DNA of 64,000 nt from Melampsora larici-populina 98AG31 (Eukaryota; Basidiomycota; Pucciniomycetes; Pucciniales; Melampsoraceae): the NCBI RefSeq assembly GCF_000204055.1, contig NW_006768787.1, positions 550,309-614,308 on the forward strand. Direction: 5' to 3'. A program made the position numbers and the translations under genes. Below the pieces are notes generated by a model, which was given only the letters and a program-made list of their open reading frames with translations, ran no database searches and was not told the DNA's origin. Positions within the stretch are counted from its first letter, which is position 1. The number at the start of each line of letters is the position of its first letter. Of this stretch, positions 34,601-45,702 are shown in pieces.

Positions 34601-34949
34601 TATGAGAAGTAGATGGAAAATCTGAGGTAAATATGTTGGCAGTGAGGCAACTCAGAAGGATTGGTTTCAAAAAAGGCTACAAAGGCCCCAAAGCTTACAG
34701 AGGCATCATCTTATACAGCCAAGGGATGCCCAAAGGCAGAATGTAGATACCAAACCTTTATGTTTCTTTCCTTGCCCGCCATTTTCTAAGAGAACATCAA
34801 CCCCCAGACTTGACCCCACAGCAGCAAGAGCAAGCAAGGACGGACAAGGCCCCACATTATCACTAATCTCACTTGAATTGATGTATCTCTCCTCATTCTT
34901 AATGCTTTCTACATTATCAGGTACTGAAGGCTTGATCTTTTATCATCAT
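34601..34949. other. unannotated DNA
   Basis: No supported gene between the recombinase-like and integrase-like remnants. Confidence 0.3.
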
Positions 34950-35340
34950 TCATCAGTTTATCCAATGGATTTTACTAATCCAAAATATTATCGGAGTCAT
35001 ATTGGCCCTTTTCCAGCAACTCATAAAATCCATTAATGATCCCATGTGTATGGCTTTGACACATTTGACCCCAAAAGCACTCAATCTTTTGATTGTTAAC
35101 GAATTTAGTGTAATTGTGCCGTTTGAACTTCTTCTAGACTGCCAAATACACAAACAAGAGTAGCATGGCTGGCTGCCATCTTGCCAGTCTTAGTGCCACA
35201 ATCAGTGTCAAGATGTTGTGGGATACCACCATGGCGTTTCACCACATCAAAATAATATATATTGTTGTGCCAAGGGTTGCTATTTGTGACATGTACATAT
35301 AGACCAAGCATCAATGAATCCGTATATTTGAATTACCCAG
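34950..35340 (-). pseudogene. integrase catalytic core fragment (DDE, fungal integrase-core type)
   Basis: The minus-strand frame reads YYFDVVKRHGGIPQHLDTDCGTKTG (from about 35260), then in shifted frame NNQKIECFWGQMCQSHTHGI, and ends with ELLEKGQYDSDNILD. The order D-x-GG-P...TDCGTxTG...NQxIECxW matches the second and third catalytic blocks of an integrase-core family common in fungal repeats: the Asp of TDCGT and the Glu of IEC are present. It is short, frameshifted and lacks the N-terminal part. It is a relic. Confidence 0.55.
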
Positions 35341-35519
35341 CTTTCACTACGCCAAATTGCAAATTTGCCACTAAGTTTAGAAAATTGAAAAGACGTAGAA
35401 AATTATTGAGAAGCTGGTAAGGGTCAGAAAAAATATGAAAAAATAATGGTTAGGCCCTTTGGTGCATTCCAATTGTCCGGCCCAACTTTTCATATTTTTA
35501 AAACCACAATCCATCAAAC

Positions 35520-35815
35520 ACTACACAAAATATAATATTTTCTGTGCAGAATATATGAGGAAAATATAAAACCTGACACACATAGATATTGAGCAGTCAG
35601 GAAGAGAGAGATAAATACAAAGAAATATGCATGTTGTTCCTATGGATGAGACCTGAGATTTGAGTATATTTTTGTATTTTGAGTGTGAAAACCATTGATT
35701 GTACCAACAAAAAACCTCCAGGATCATCAGATTACAACCTGTAACAGAGATTGGAATTTGGCTAATGGGTGACAAGGGCACAATTTGAATTCAACAATCC
35801 CTTATATATTTATCA
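35520..35815 (-). repeat. interspersed repeat family D, copy 2
   Basis: Reverse-complement match to 26875-27200, about 8.6 kb away. The open frame on this strand is a shadow of the repeat. Confidence 0.7.
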
Positions 35816-36270
35816 ATTTTCAGTCAACCCACTCAATTTGTAGTTCATTGGAAAGCCAAACTCTGTGACTATATCTTTCATTGAGACAGAAAATCTGTAT
35901 CCAACTCCAAAGAGTATCTATGTGGCTATATAGGAGATAGTCTCAAAGACAAATAACTGTTTTTGTAGCAGAGCTACAGAGTTGATGCATTATCATAACA
36001 TTTAAATGAAGTCCATGGCTTTCTGATGAGATAATTATCAAGTTTTTTGACCCAGAAGTGCAAAAGATATCCATTAGCCAAATTCCATTTGGCATGATAC
36101 ATCCAACTGACCATATATTGACTGATGGAGTATAATGACAAGCCCTAAGTTACAGATCTGGTGATTGGTACCAAATCGTCACAACCACTTTTTTGAACAA
36201 GTAGTGTGGTTGGAGAGGTGAGTATAAGCTACTTGCAAGACCCACATCACCTGAGTATAACAGTTGAAAT
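35816..36270. other. unannotated DNA
   Basis: AT-rich. No supported gene or repeat partner was seen. Confidence 0.3.
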
Positions 36271-36303
36271 CACTCTTAGCCAGAAGTGCAAAGTGAGGAA
36301 ATC

Positions 36304-37534
36304 CTACTGATTCCAGGAATTACATTGCCTTTTGCTGGTTTTTTTGGAACACTTTGGCAGACCTTGTCCAGCAGGGATGTCTGGCAGAGGAAACCCTGAA
36401 AAAGCATTGCCTGCTTCAAAGAGTGACCTGCTTTCACAAAAGTTGACAAGGTCCCTTTCAATGGTGACAGCCAGTTCTACTTTAGACAAATCTTGATGAT
36501 GCCAGTCACCATCACAGTTGCCAGAATTAACCGCTTCCCTTGCTGCTTCAAAACCTTGAGGCAAAGACATGGCTTCAATTGTATCTAGAATCAGATTTTG
36601 GGTATTGTTCCAGACAGGTTCTTCAATGGGCTGTTGAGTGTGAATGTGGTCTACTAGGGCAAAGAAGTGAGCAAGCTTCACAATGCCAAATCTTTTCACG
36701 TCATTGGGGTAAACCAGCAGCCCCTTGATCCCGTACACCAGGGAAGCAACAAGTGGGCCAAGAATATTCAATGCAAGGGTGCCAGTACCTAAATTGCTTG
36801 TGAGCTTCTCAAATTGAGTAATCAGCTGATCCTGTGAGCTTGTAGGTGTTTGGGAGACATTCTGGGCATGTTAGAAGCGGGCTTGAAGACTGGCAATGGT
36901 GTCAAAAATTGCGTAGAGACAACTGTTCATACGGGACATCACCTCCGTACACATATCAAGTGTTGCAGTTTGATCATTGTCCTCTTGAAGTGTGTGAAAG
37001 TGATGGGCAGCTTTGAGGCTGTTTTGAATCAAGGGATTTGGGAAGGTAGCAGCAGGCATGGTGTACAATACAGGTATGTGCTGGTTATCCATCCTGGCGT
37101 AGGTGATGGCAGCAACAATGATACGTACATCCTGATCCACCCAGTAAGTGGTGGGAGCGTAGAAAATAGTGAGCACATTTTGTACACAGGTGGTGCAGTA
37201 TACCTCTTTGGCTTTAGCATCAGGCAAAACATTATTCAGAAGGGTGATATTGAACACATCTGGCTGTTTCCAGGGGGCTTCCGTATCACTCTCAATGAGC
37301 ATCTTATCTGAAAAGAGTGAAATGTGAAATCAGCATGATTATAGGTACTTCATGACACTTACTTGGCTGTGTCTGAAGCCATGAAACAACTTGCAGTTCT
37401 GGCGGAACAATGAAGGGGTCTTCTTGCACACGTTTGAATGCACAGTCATTGCACATGTACCCTGAGTGCACCACCTCAGTTATTTTGGCTATCCTTGGCC
37501 CCTTGATGGTTTTGATTAATGTGCCTAACTTCAC
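36304..37534 (-). pseudogene. unidentified two-exon gene with a single in-frame nonsense codon
   Basis: An exon ending at 37363 (SGYMCNDCAFKRVQEDPFIVPPELQ, with a CxxC) joins 37307 across a 55 nt intron (37308-37362, GTAAGT...TTTTCAG) in frame. The next exon runs to 36304 except for one TAA at 36871-36873 (RF-stop-HAQNVSQ), which a single C-to-T change from CAA would explain. Features include VYCTTCVQNVLTIFYAPTTYW and ALNILGPLVASLVYGIKGLL. The 5' start is not clear: a TGA lies just before 37534. I do not recognise the family. It is much less decayed than its surroundings. Confidence 0.5.
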
Positions 37535-37980
37535 AATTCACTGTACATGCCATCCCTTCCATGACACCTATAAAGACAACTGTCTTGTTGAACACCCCCA
37601 CATACCACCATCAACATCATATCACTGCATGATGCCCCACCCCAAACCCCAACATTGACCTCCTTCCCCGGCCCTTCAAGTTCTTGCCTCATGTTTTTTG
37701 TTGTGAGCAATTTCACTGTTGTGCCACCCTATCATGACATTGAAATTTTGTCTTGCAGTCTCTACACAAAGTACACCATCACCTAGCCTTTTGTGTGTCA
37801 ATGAACACATATAGCATTTTTAGTATTATATGTCTCTCTGCACGTACTACCCTCACTTATTGTGTAACTTCACGGACTCTATCTTTGCAGTTCCCATTAT
37901 ATCCAGTCTTGTTGCCAGGCTGATGCACATCCCTGGTTTCACTGTTGTGGTGATCAGGATCAATCTGTACACACCCCATT

Positions 37981-37990
37981 ATATTTTTCA

Positions 37991-38022
<32 letters not shown>

Positions 38023-38098
38023 ATTTTTTATTTTTTATTTTTTATTTTTTATTTTTTATTTTTTATTTTTTACTTTTTATTTTTTATTTTGTATTATT
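37981..38098 (+). repeat. simple repeat (TTTTTTA)n and variants
   Basis: A run of ATTTTT and ATTTTTT units, about 118 bp long. The Phe/Leu/Tyr-rich open frame here is an artefact of the repeat. More irregular T-rich low-complexity DNA follows at about 38400-38600. Confidence 0.95.
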
Positions 38099-38609
38099 AT
38101 TTGATTGAATTTTTCTATTTATATTTATACTGTATTTACTAATTATTACATACATATGATTATTAAATAGGGGCTTTCAAGTTCATATGTTTTTTGTGTA
38201 CCTTTTTGAAATTTGGGCAAGTCTTTTGTAAAAGAAATCTGTGCAAAATCGATGTATTGTTAACGCATAACACCTAAAAAGGTGAACGCAAATTTTACAA
38301 CAATTTGTAGCGCAAAAATACATCAAACATTTCAACTTGAAACCCCCTATCATGATTATTAATATTCTTCTTTAATTTATGTAACTTTTTTCTATTTTCA
38401 TTGTTTGCTGTACTTTTCATTTATTTATTTATTATTTTATTATTATTTTATTTATTTTTTATTTTTTATTTTGAAATTATTTTTATTTCTATTTGAGTTC
38501 TTTTTTATGTTTTATTAATTTTTTGTTTTTTGTTTATTTTTCATTTTTTCATTTTTTTATCTTTTAATTCTTTTATCTCTTGTTTCTTTTTTACTTTTAT
38601 GGTGTAGGA

Positions 38610-39700
38610 GTTATGTGTAGCTTAGGGGGTGTATGGGATATGTGGAGTACAGGCGATAAGTTTAAATTTTGAAATCATATGTTATATATGGATTTATTAA
38701 GGTGTACAGGAAAACATATGGGTCTTACTTATGGGTTTAAAGGTCAAATTTCGAAAATCCAACAACTCTACAATTGGGGGTGGTGATAAACTGGGGTGGT
38801 CAACTAGGACAACCCATATTTTGGATTTTTTGTGCATTTTTCAATCACAATTTACACTACCAACCATCAAAGTTAGAGTTCAGCTTGAACAAGCAAAGTT
38901 GTATAGCATCAAATTCTCTTTGTTTCTATCTCTTCAGAATTTTTGTATGTTTCCTAAATCTCATTATGTTTCAGCTTGAAGGGTAAATTGGCATCAATTT
39001 GAGTTTTTAAGGTAAACAGCTGAGTTTTAGTGCTGATTTTGAGCTTTACATTCTGTACATTGTTCATCCGTGTGAGCTGACTCTGTCAATTTTCTTCTGG
39101 GGGTTGATTGGGAGCTACTGTGTGAAAGAACTGTTTGAAAGGGGTTTTTTGTCCCACTTTCTCCCCTTGTGTGCTTTTGAATTTTTTATATGCAAGTGTA
39201 TCTTTCACTACCTTTGGTAGTGTTTGAGTTAGCAAAAATCATCATTTGAATCAAGAATAAAGCTTAGTATCTTTTGATCATTAATTCAGGTAAACAACTA
39301 ATGAGAATTGGAATTTTATCATAATAGACCCTTCATTTACTTCCAGTTAATTTCTTGTTGAGTTAATAACTCATTTACTCGTCGGGCATGTGCATGTGTC
39401 CTCCTAGATAGTCTTTCTTTGAATTATTATCCTCTTTTAGCCTGGCTCTTATCAATCCAAAGACTTGTAGGTCTTAAACTTAATTCATTGATAGTCATAG
39501 TCCCCGTTTAAGAAGTTGATTTCTTCTTTTTGTTTTAAGTCCTTCCATTCACCATTTCAAGACTTATTCATCTTGTGTGTGTGTTCTTTTCATCTTTCTT
39601 CCTCCCCTTCTTGGCTCTTTCAGCTGTGTTCTGAGAGAGTTATAAAACACTATAATCCTTATGATCTGCTTGAAAAGTAATTTGTTGGTCATAATTCAAA
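38610..39700. other. unannotated DNA after the T-rich tracts
   Basis: No gene is supported. Open frames at 38731-38986 overlap in two frames without features. Confidence 0.3.
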
Positions 39701-40155
39701 GTGAATGATTGATTGCTGACAGAAAGATTTTAACCAGAGTAGTGTTCCGTGATATTGGAGTAGCTTTGATACAATCCTTCATGAATGAATACCAAGTTGA
39801 GAAGAACACCAAAAAAAACCAACACAACCGCAATTTAGCTCTCCCAACAAGCTGCTGTCCCAATGTATTGTATTATAATCCGGCTCAGTTGGACAGGGAG
39901 CAAGGGATGACCCAAATCCCTTCTGCTGATGTGGACAAAATAATCAAACACTGATTCCCAGATCTAGAGAAAATGCTGTGTATATCACAAACAATCATGG
40001 ACAACCACATCCAAGAAGCTGCCAATCAAATGCAAATAAAGACCAAAAGAGCCAATCTGATCATCACCCGGTGGGGCTGCAATACACCTATTGTAGCAGA
40101 GTCGTGTTGTCTATACCCAGACCTCTATGTGTTTGTAAATCTTGACACACTATGA
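39700..40155 (+). pseudogene. unidentified coding remnant
   Basis: An open stretch starts near 39709 (VFRDIGVALIQSFMNEYQ; CPNVLYYNPAQLDREQGMTQIP; SADVDKIIKH) and continues after a stop to YPDLYVFVNLDTL. The texture is protein-like and the region sits among repeats, but I cannot name the family. Confidence 0.3.
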
Positions 40156-43100
40156 AATGTGTGAAAGGGGCTATGGTGGTTTTTTCCAAAAGTTGTCTCA
40201 GTCTCAAAACGAGAGTTGACGTGTGTGAAGATAAGTCCCCAAAAATTCAATGGGAAATTCTTGTTTGTATTGATCTTACTTTCTCTCTCTCTCATGGTGT
40301 TTACCAAAAAAAATACTCAAATATTGTTGTGAAGGATTGGAAATCCATCGAGGGGTCAAATACTCTTCTTGAGGCAATTCATTTATGTTCATTCTTGCTT
40401 TTTGATGTGTATTGAATCTGTGAATCCTTTGGTTTAAACGGGTTTGATGAGATCATTTTTGACAGGTCACTCAATGAAGTACCTGACATGGCCATTTGAG
40501 TACATAGCTTGACATCATGATTTGAAATAAGATTTCCCTCAGACATATTAACAGCCCTTTGGTGATCATAATGTATTTTGAAGAATACCCTTCAAAACAT
40601 ATTATGAACACTATCAAAACAAAGCCTTTTAAGAGGTTCCATAAGTGGATTCACTCAAGTCTTAAGGGTGCTGTGCTGAGGAGGCTGCGTAGGATTTCGA
40701 CAACATTCCCCAAAAGTCTACAACCCCCAAAACCAAAGTCAAAGTGCATATTGAACACAGGACAATTCCAATAATGTTGTAAACTTTAAAAATAAAATGA
40801 TTAAAGTCAGTCAACATAGATATAAACCTAGTTATCTGCAGCAAGTATCATGGATGGTATTAATGATGAACAATGTCAATAAACAACTTATACGTCTGTA
40901 TAAGTGATCCCAATAAATGCATGTGCTTTCTCTTAAAAGCATAATCAGAACTGGATGATTTTCAGTAAAAAAAAGCTTGAAGCATCCAACACTTTCAAGC
41001 AAAAAGCATCATAAGCACTTCATGCTTTTAAGTCAAAATTATCAAAAGAACTTGATGCTTTTGATGGGAAGCATATGAAAGGCATATCAATCCAAAGAAT
41101 ATAAACAGGGGTGCCTGAGACTGCCCTTGCCAATTATCCTTGTCACACATCTTTGTTAGAACCGCAGTGTGCCCAATAATAATACTGAGGTGTTCACTTC
41201 AGCATGGTTGGAAGGTAGTGTACCAAAATCAATAAACTCTACGTCATATCTCCTTGTTTAATGGCAGTGTGCCAATGATAATAATGTATGTGTACTTGTG
41301 GGGCGGCAGATAAGGTGCTTGAGTACCTCTGTGTGTTAATTTCTAAAGACCTCATTTCTGTCTGGGGTTTACACAGGAAACAAGAACAGGGAAGCAGATA
41401 TCTTATCCAAACAAAAGGACAAACAATCCTCAGGAACCCTCGGCATCAGGTAACAAGGCAACACATGTACAACAAAACTGTATTCCTTTTCATTTTTGGT
41501 AGAGGGACTGCTGATTTGTGTGGATCAGACATTTCCCCAATACAAACCATCACCATGAGGAGCGTGCAGCACATTAGCAGCTTACATAGGGCTGGCTTCC
41601 AAACTCCCCAACCATGTTGCTGTCCACTTGGGTCTGTATCCATCTTGTTTGACTGGCAAAAAACCCAAGTCCAAACATGATGACAAACATTCATGTAAGT
41701 TCAAAAAGGACAAAACACCTTTTCCCCTTGAATTTTCAGCTGACCACCAAGCCCTGAAAGGAAAACATGTAAAAAAAGTGAGCAACCATCTTTGATCCAA
41801 TGGAAATCTGGGGATTAACATACTTGCAATCCACCATCTGGCAGTGAGACCGCATATGTCCTTCTGCAGAAGTTTCACCTGGGAACACTTCACCTTGGTA
41901 CATAATGAATATCCAGTGAGACCAAGCTTGAAGGGTCTGGGAGAGTAAATCACTATCCTCCAAGCTGAATTTCAATTTCTAGCCAACATATTTCTTTGGT
42001 GAAACCTTTTGGAATTTCTTCACTGCCCATGGTAATCAGCATATGGGGATGTTCAAAACTTCTCAGATATCATGAAGCAACAGAAAACTTAAAAGCCTCC
42101 AAGACATTGGATTTCTGCAATGTTGGAAGCATGTAACAATGAAAAGCCATACTCACCTTCCCAGAATGACCCGCTACAAATTCTTGAAAGTCATAAGTAG
42201 TTTCCGTGCTTGACAATTCATCTGTAGCTCCTCTAGATAGTTCAAAAGTGAGTGATTCTCCATGTTTGCTAAGACATTGAACAAGGATCCCTCAAAAATG
42301 GTTTGCTGCCAAATTCTTCGGACACACTTGACCGGTGTGGTTTGCTCAATTCAGAATTAAAGCTTACTCACCATGTTTGACTGATATGCCAGTCTGTCGG
42401 ATTGTGTGGAACAACAGATCACTTTGCAAATGTGATGTCTTGCTGAGGGGACCTATCTCTGGAATGTTTGCTACACATGAATTGCAAGAAGGACAACATT
42501 CTTCCAAATGGGGGCACAGCTGGAATTGGCGCAGGTATATGGAGATGGGCACAGCCACTCCCAAACTCGGAGATCCGGAAGATTTTTTTCGGAGGATTTA
42601 AATCCAGTAGTAGAATGCATATGTCAACGAATTCAATCATCAAAGACTTCAAAATATTGAAGCAGACCAGAGCCTAAGATGTCAGACAGCATGTTGATGT
42701 TGCCAACTATGTGGTGGCTGATATCAACACTATCTGATTCTAGGGGTCCAGAGGTCCCGGTATTGGCTCTAAACAGTGGGTGGCTCTCATTGGCTTGGAT
42801 GAAACCACCAGGCATGAGGGCCCTGACCCTTTTGAAGAGGATCCTGAGATAAAGACACCAAAAGGCTACATATCTATACCCACAGTAGGTTGTGTTGTTA
42901 CTCTTGTAGAGTAAGACTCATTGAAATTGCAGTCAACCAGTCATATTTGTCTTGAGGGACAGTCTGCAAGTACACCCCTGGGGTGAAAATCAAGCTGATG
43001 TTGTTTTTGGTGAAGGGCCCTGTGAGGACTTTTTTTGGGCCTTTGCGTCCACATGAATTTGAATTTGATCATATGTCATGTGGTATTTTGCTACACCCAG

Positions 43101-44184
43101 TCTGAAAAATTCATTGGAAGAGGGAATATGTCCATGGATACATTGAAGGATACATTTAACACAGGTTCTTGGAGAAAAACTTCAAGCCATTGTTGCAAAA
43201 GGAAATGATGTTGTCCCATGCATCTCTAGCAAAAGATACTGGCCAATCAGGTGCCTGAGTGTTGATAACTCTGGAGTATGCTTTGACCCATGGTCTGTGG
43301 TAACTGATTTGGGTGTCCCAGCAATGATAGGTTGAGTAGTCATATTGACAGCACAAGACACTGGACCTAAAATTCCTATAAGTGGAATTCAAGCACCCTC
43401 CAAAGTGTTGGCGGCACCAAATTTCTTTGATTCTTCACTTTCCATCTGTCTCTTTTGGCCCCATATATTTGATTCATCTCTACTAGCAAGATTGCCCTGT
43501 TGTGTGCTGAAAGGACCCAAGTTTGTGAAACAGGAATAGTTTGATGAGGTGGGGTTCATCTTTGGGGGTTGTATATAGGTTGATTAGATCCAAGGATAGA
43601 TCCAGGTGATGATAGATATTCTGCATTGCATCCGGGAGTTTCAACAGGCAAGCTTGTGAGACCCTCAAAAGGCATACACCACCAATGCAACAGCGGGTAA
43701 GCAGCGCTACATTGCGCTGCAATGTAAACACAGTGACATTTTACTACTCACTGGCAGGCCAGTGAGTACGTCCAGCTCAATTCAATCTCAATGTTTGGCC
43801 TAGAGGGGCAGACAAACAATCTTCCAAAATGAACTGAAATAAAGTTTGGTTGCATGTCCACACATGAAGACTTGAGAATGTTTGGAAGGTATGAGTGATT
43901 CTCAGGTAAGCCACAACCAAATATCCTTCTGAGCCCCTTCCAAAGCTTCTACAGCAAAACATAAGTTGACAGATATTGAGAATATTACTCATTGACCAAA
44001 TCAAGAGCTCCTTGAGCAACACCTCACCAAAGATCACATGAATCAATATGTTTAGGGTTACAAAATCCTTTTGGGTTATCAGTCCCCAACTCTTTCAACT
44101 ACCAAGGACAAGCGACATGATGAATCTGGGACAGTTTGAAGCAGGTTTTAAACCTGAGGATTGCTACACCAAAGCTGTCTGTTG
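40156..44184. other. long repeat-like region without a supported gene
   Basis: Holds scattered open frames of 60-130 codons on both strands (for example plus 41288-41680 and minus 41582-41975) that overlap each other and lack recognisable motifs. Smaller structures include AAGCAT / ATGCTT-rich sequence at 40930-41090, a repeated CAGTGTGCCAATAAT-like motif at 41168 and 41267, and the palindrome CACTGGCAGGCCAGTG at 43750, which resembles the family A end motif. Confidence 0.35.
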
Positions 44185-44590
44185 ATTGAATTACAAAGAA
44201 ACATGAGTTAATAAATTCAATCTCTCTCTTTTAACCAAGTCTGACTAATGTGCTATCAAAGTTATTGCCTGGTTGACTGAGGTGATTCACTTGAGTCACA
44301 AAATCTGACATTCAGTCAGATTTCATCAGTCATCTCAATCATCCAAGTAAACAAGGGTCAATAAATTTGATAGCACGTTGGTTCAACTAATTGAATTACA
44401 AAGAAGCATGAGTTAATAAATACAATCTCTCTCTTTCAACTAAGTTGAACTAACGTGCAATCAAAGTTATTGCCTTGTTGACTTGGATGATTGAGATGAC
44501 TGATGAAATCTGACTGAATGTCAGATTTTGTGACTCAAGTGAATCACCTCAGTCAACAAGGGTCGATAACTCTGATCGCACGTTAGTTCA
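44185..44590. repeat. duplicated 200 bp module with cores in opposite orientation
   Basis: A 55 bp flank (ATTGAATTACAAAGAAxCATG to AACYAAG) occurs at 44185-44239 and again, directly, at 44390-44443. Each copy is followed by a near-palindromic core of about 145 bp (44242-44384 and 44448-44589) with ends of the type CGTGC-ATCAAAGTTATTGCC. The second core is the reverse complement of the first relative to the flanks. The cores look like a MITE, so the module is either a duplication followed by inversion between the MITE arms, or two insertions. Confidence 0.7.
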
Positions 44591-44828
44591 ACTTGGTTCA
44601 CAGAGAAAGATTGGATTGACTATATACACATACACACATCTGGTGAAGATAATGTTGAAATATTCTAGCAAGCAATATCACCCTACAACTAAACTACCAC
44701 AATGTCTAGACTTCCGCATAATCTAGAGGGAGAGACTTGACTGGATGGTTGACTAATAATCATGAATTTGGTCAGTGTAGAGATCAAATCCAGCCTAATG
44801 GGATGTGAACAAGGTGTTGTTTAAGTGC

Positions 44829-44957
44829 ACAGATCTGGTGGTTATCTTGTGGAATGGAAACACTGATGAGAGACTGAAGGAGGACAGAGGATGTGATATT
44901 TGGGTGCACAGATACAGATGGTCATCCAGAGGAATGGCAACAGTGATGAGAGACTGA
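44829..44957 (+). repeat. two-copy direct repeat
   Basis: GTGCACAGAT-x-TGGT...GGAATGGxAACA-TGATGAGAGACTGA occurs at about 44829-44876 and 44904-44956. No coding sense was found. Confidence 0.6.
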
Positions 44958-45031
44958 CACTGCGAGGAAAGAGGATTTCTCCAAGGTGAGAAACGATCGA
45001 GTTGAGACCCAAAATAATTGAAAAATGTAAT
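44957..45031 (-). repeat. 75 bp inverted repeat, left copy
   Basis: Reverse complement of 59744-59818 with 72 of 75 identical. It starts ACACTGCGAGGAAAGAGGAT on the plus strand. The two copies bracket the gene block at 45.7-59.3 kb. Whether they are element termini or two copies of a dispersed repeat is unknown. Confidence 0.75.
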
Positions 45032-45702
45032 GGTTTTTCACTGGTGAATATGTGCTTGAGAAATAATTGATTGGCTTTCAATGTCAAAAAGGCACATACC
45101 AAGGTCAGGAAAGACATCACTGATCACAAGTCAATTTCTGGGATTGTATCTCATTTTGCAGGGACCCCACTCTCAAAAGCTAGGAGTTATGTTGGTCTTG
45201 TCACAATGCTGAAATCTATATAATCCAGCCTTTTCTCTGTATTGTGAAGTCTTGTATTTCATTTCATCTTTGTATTCTGCCATGTAATATAATCTGATTA
45301 AAGGGGCCATTTTTGATATGAAAAATTTGTATTACATAGCATAAAAGCTGGAAGGCGTGTGTGAAAGATATAAAAAAGTGTAGAATAGAGCTTTATAAGA
45401 CACAATTCAAATAGAGTTGAATTGCTCACATATCAGTTGCTTTTAATCCAAGCACATCCCTTACTACGCATCCACGGATCCCAAGTAGTCTACGTGCATT
45501 CACTGATTTGAGGCTGTGTTCAAAAGTGGGACAGCGATTAGTGTCAAACAGATTACACAAGAGAATGAACTGTACCACATACCTGGAATATGATTGTCAA
45601 GGTCATCGATCCAAGGAAACCAACGCAATAGTTTCCATGTCCAGTTGGTGAGTTACTTCACTAGCTCCATACGAAAGCCAACCACAGTGCGCAACGATCT
45701 CA
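45032..45702. other. region between the left inverted repeat and the transposase gene
   Basis: No supported gene. This would be the place to look for the terminus of a Tnp2-type element. A CACTAG occurs at about 45659, but I found no matching inverted end. Confidence 0.35.

Noticed and set aside
37830..38108. 92-codon frame rich in Phe and Tyr
   Set aside because: It is the translation of a (TTTTTTA)n simple repeat.
37981..38600. T-rich tracts as a possible CRISPR-like or centromeric array
   Set aside because: No spacer structure and only a 7 bp unit; ordinary low-complexity DNA.
43739..43765. Palindrome at 43.75 kb as a complete family A element
   Set aside because: Only the end motif is present; the arm sequence next to it does not match the complete copy.
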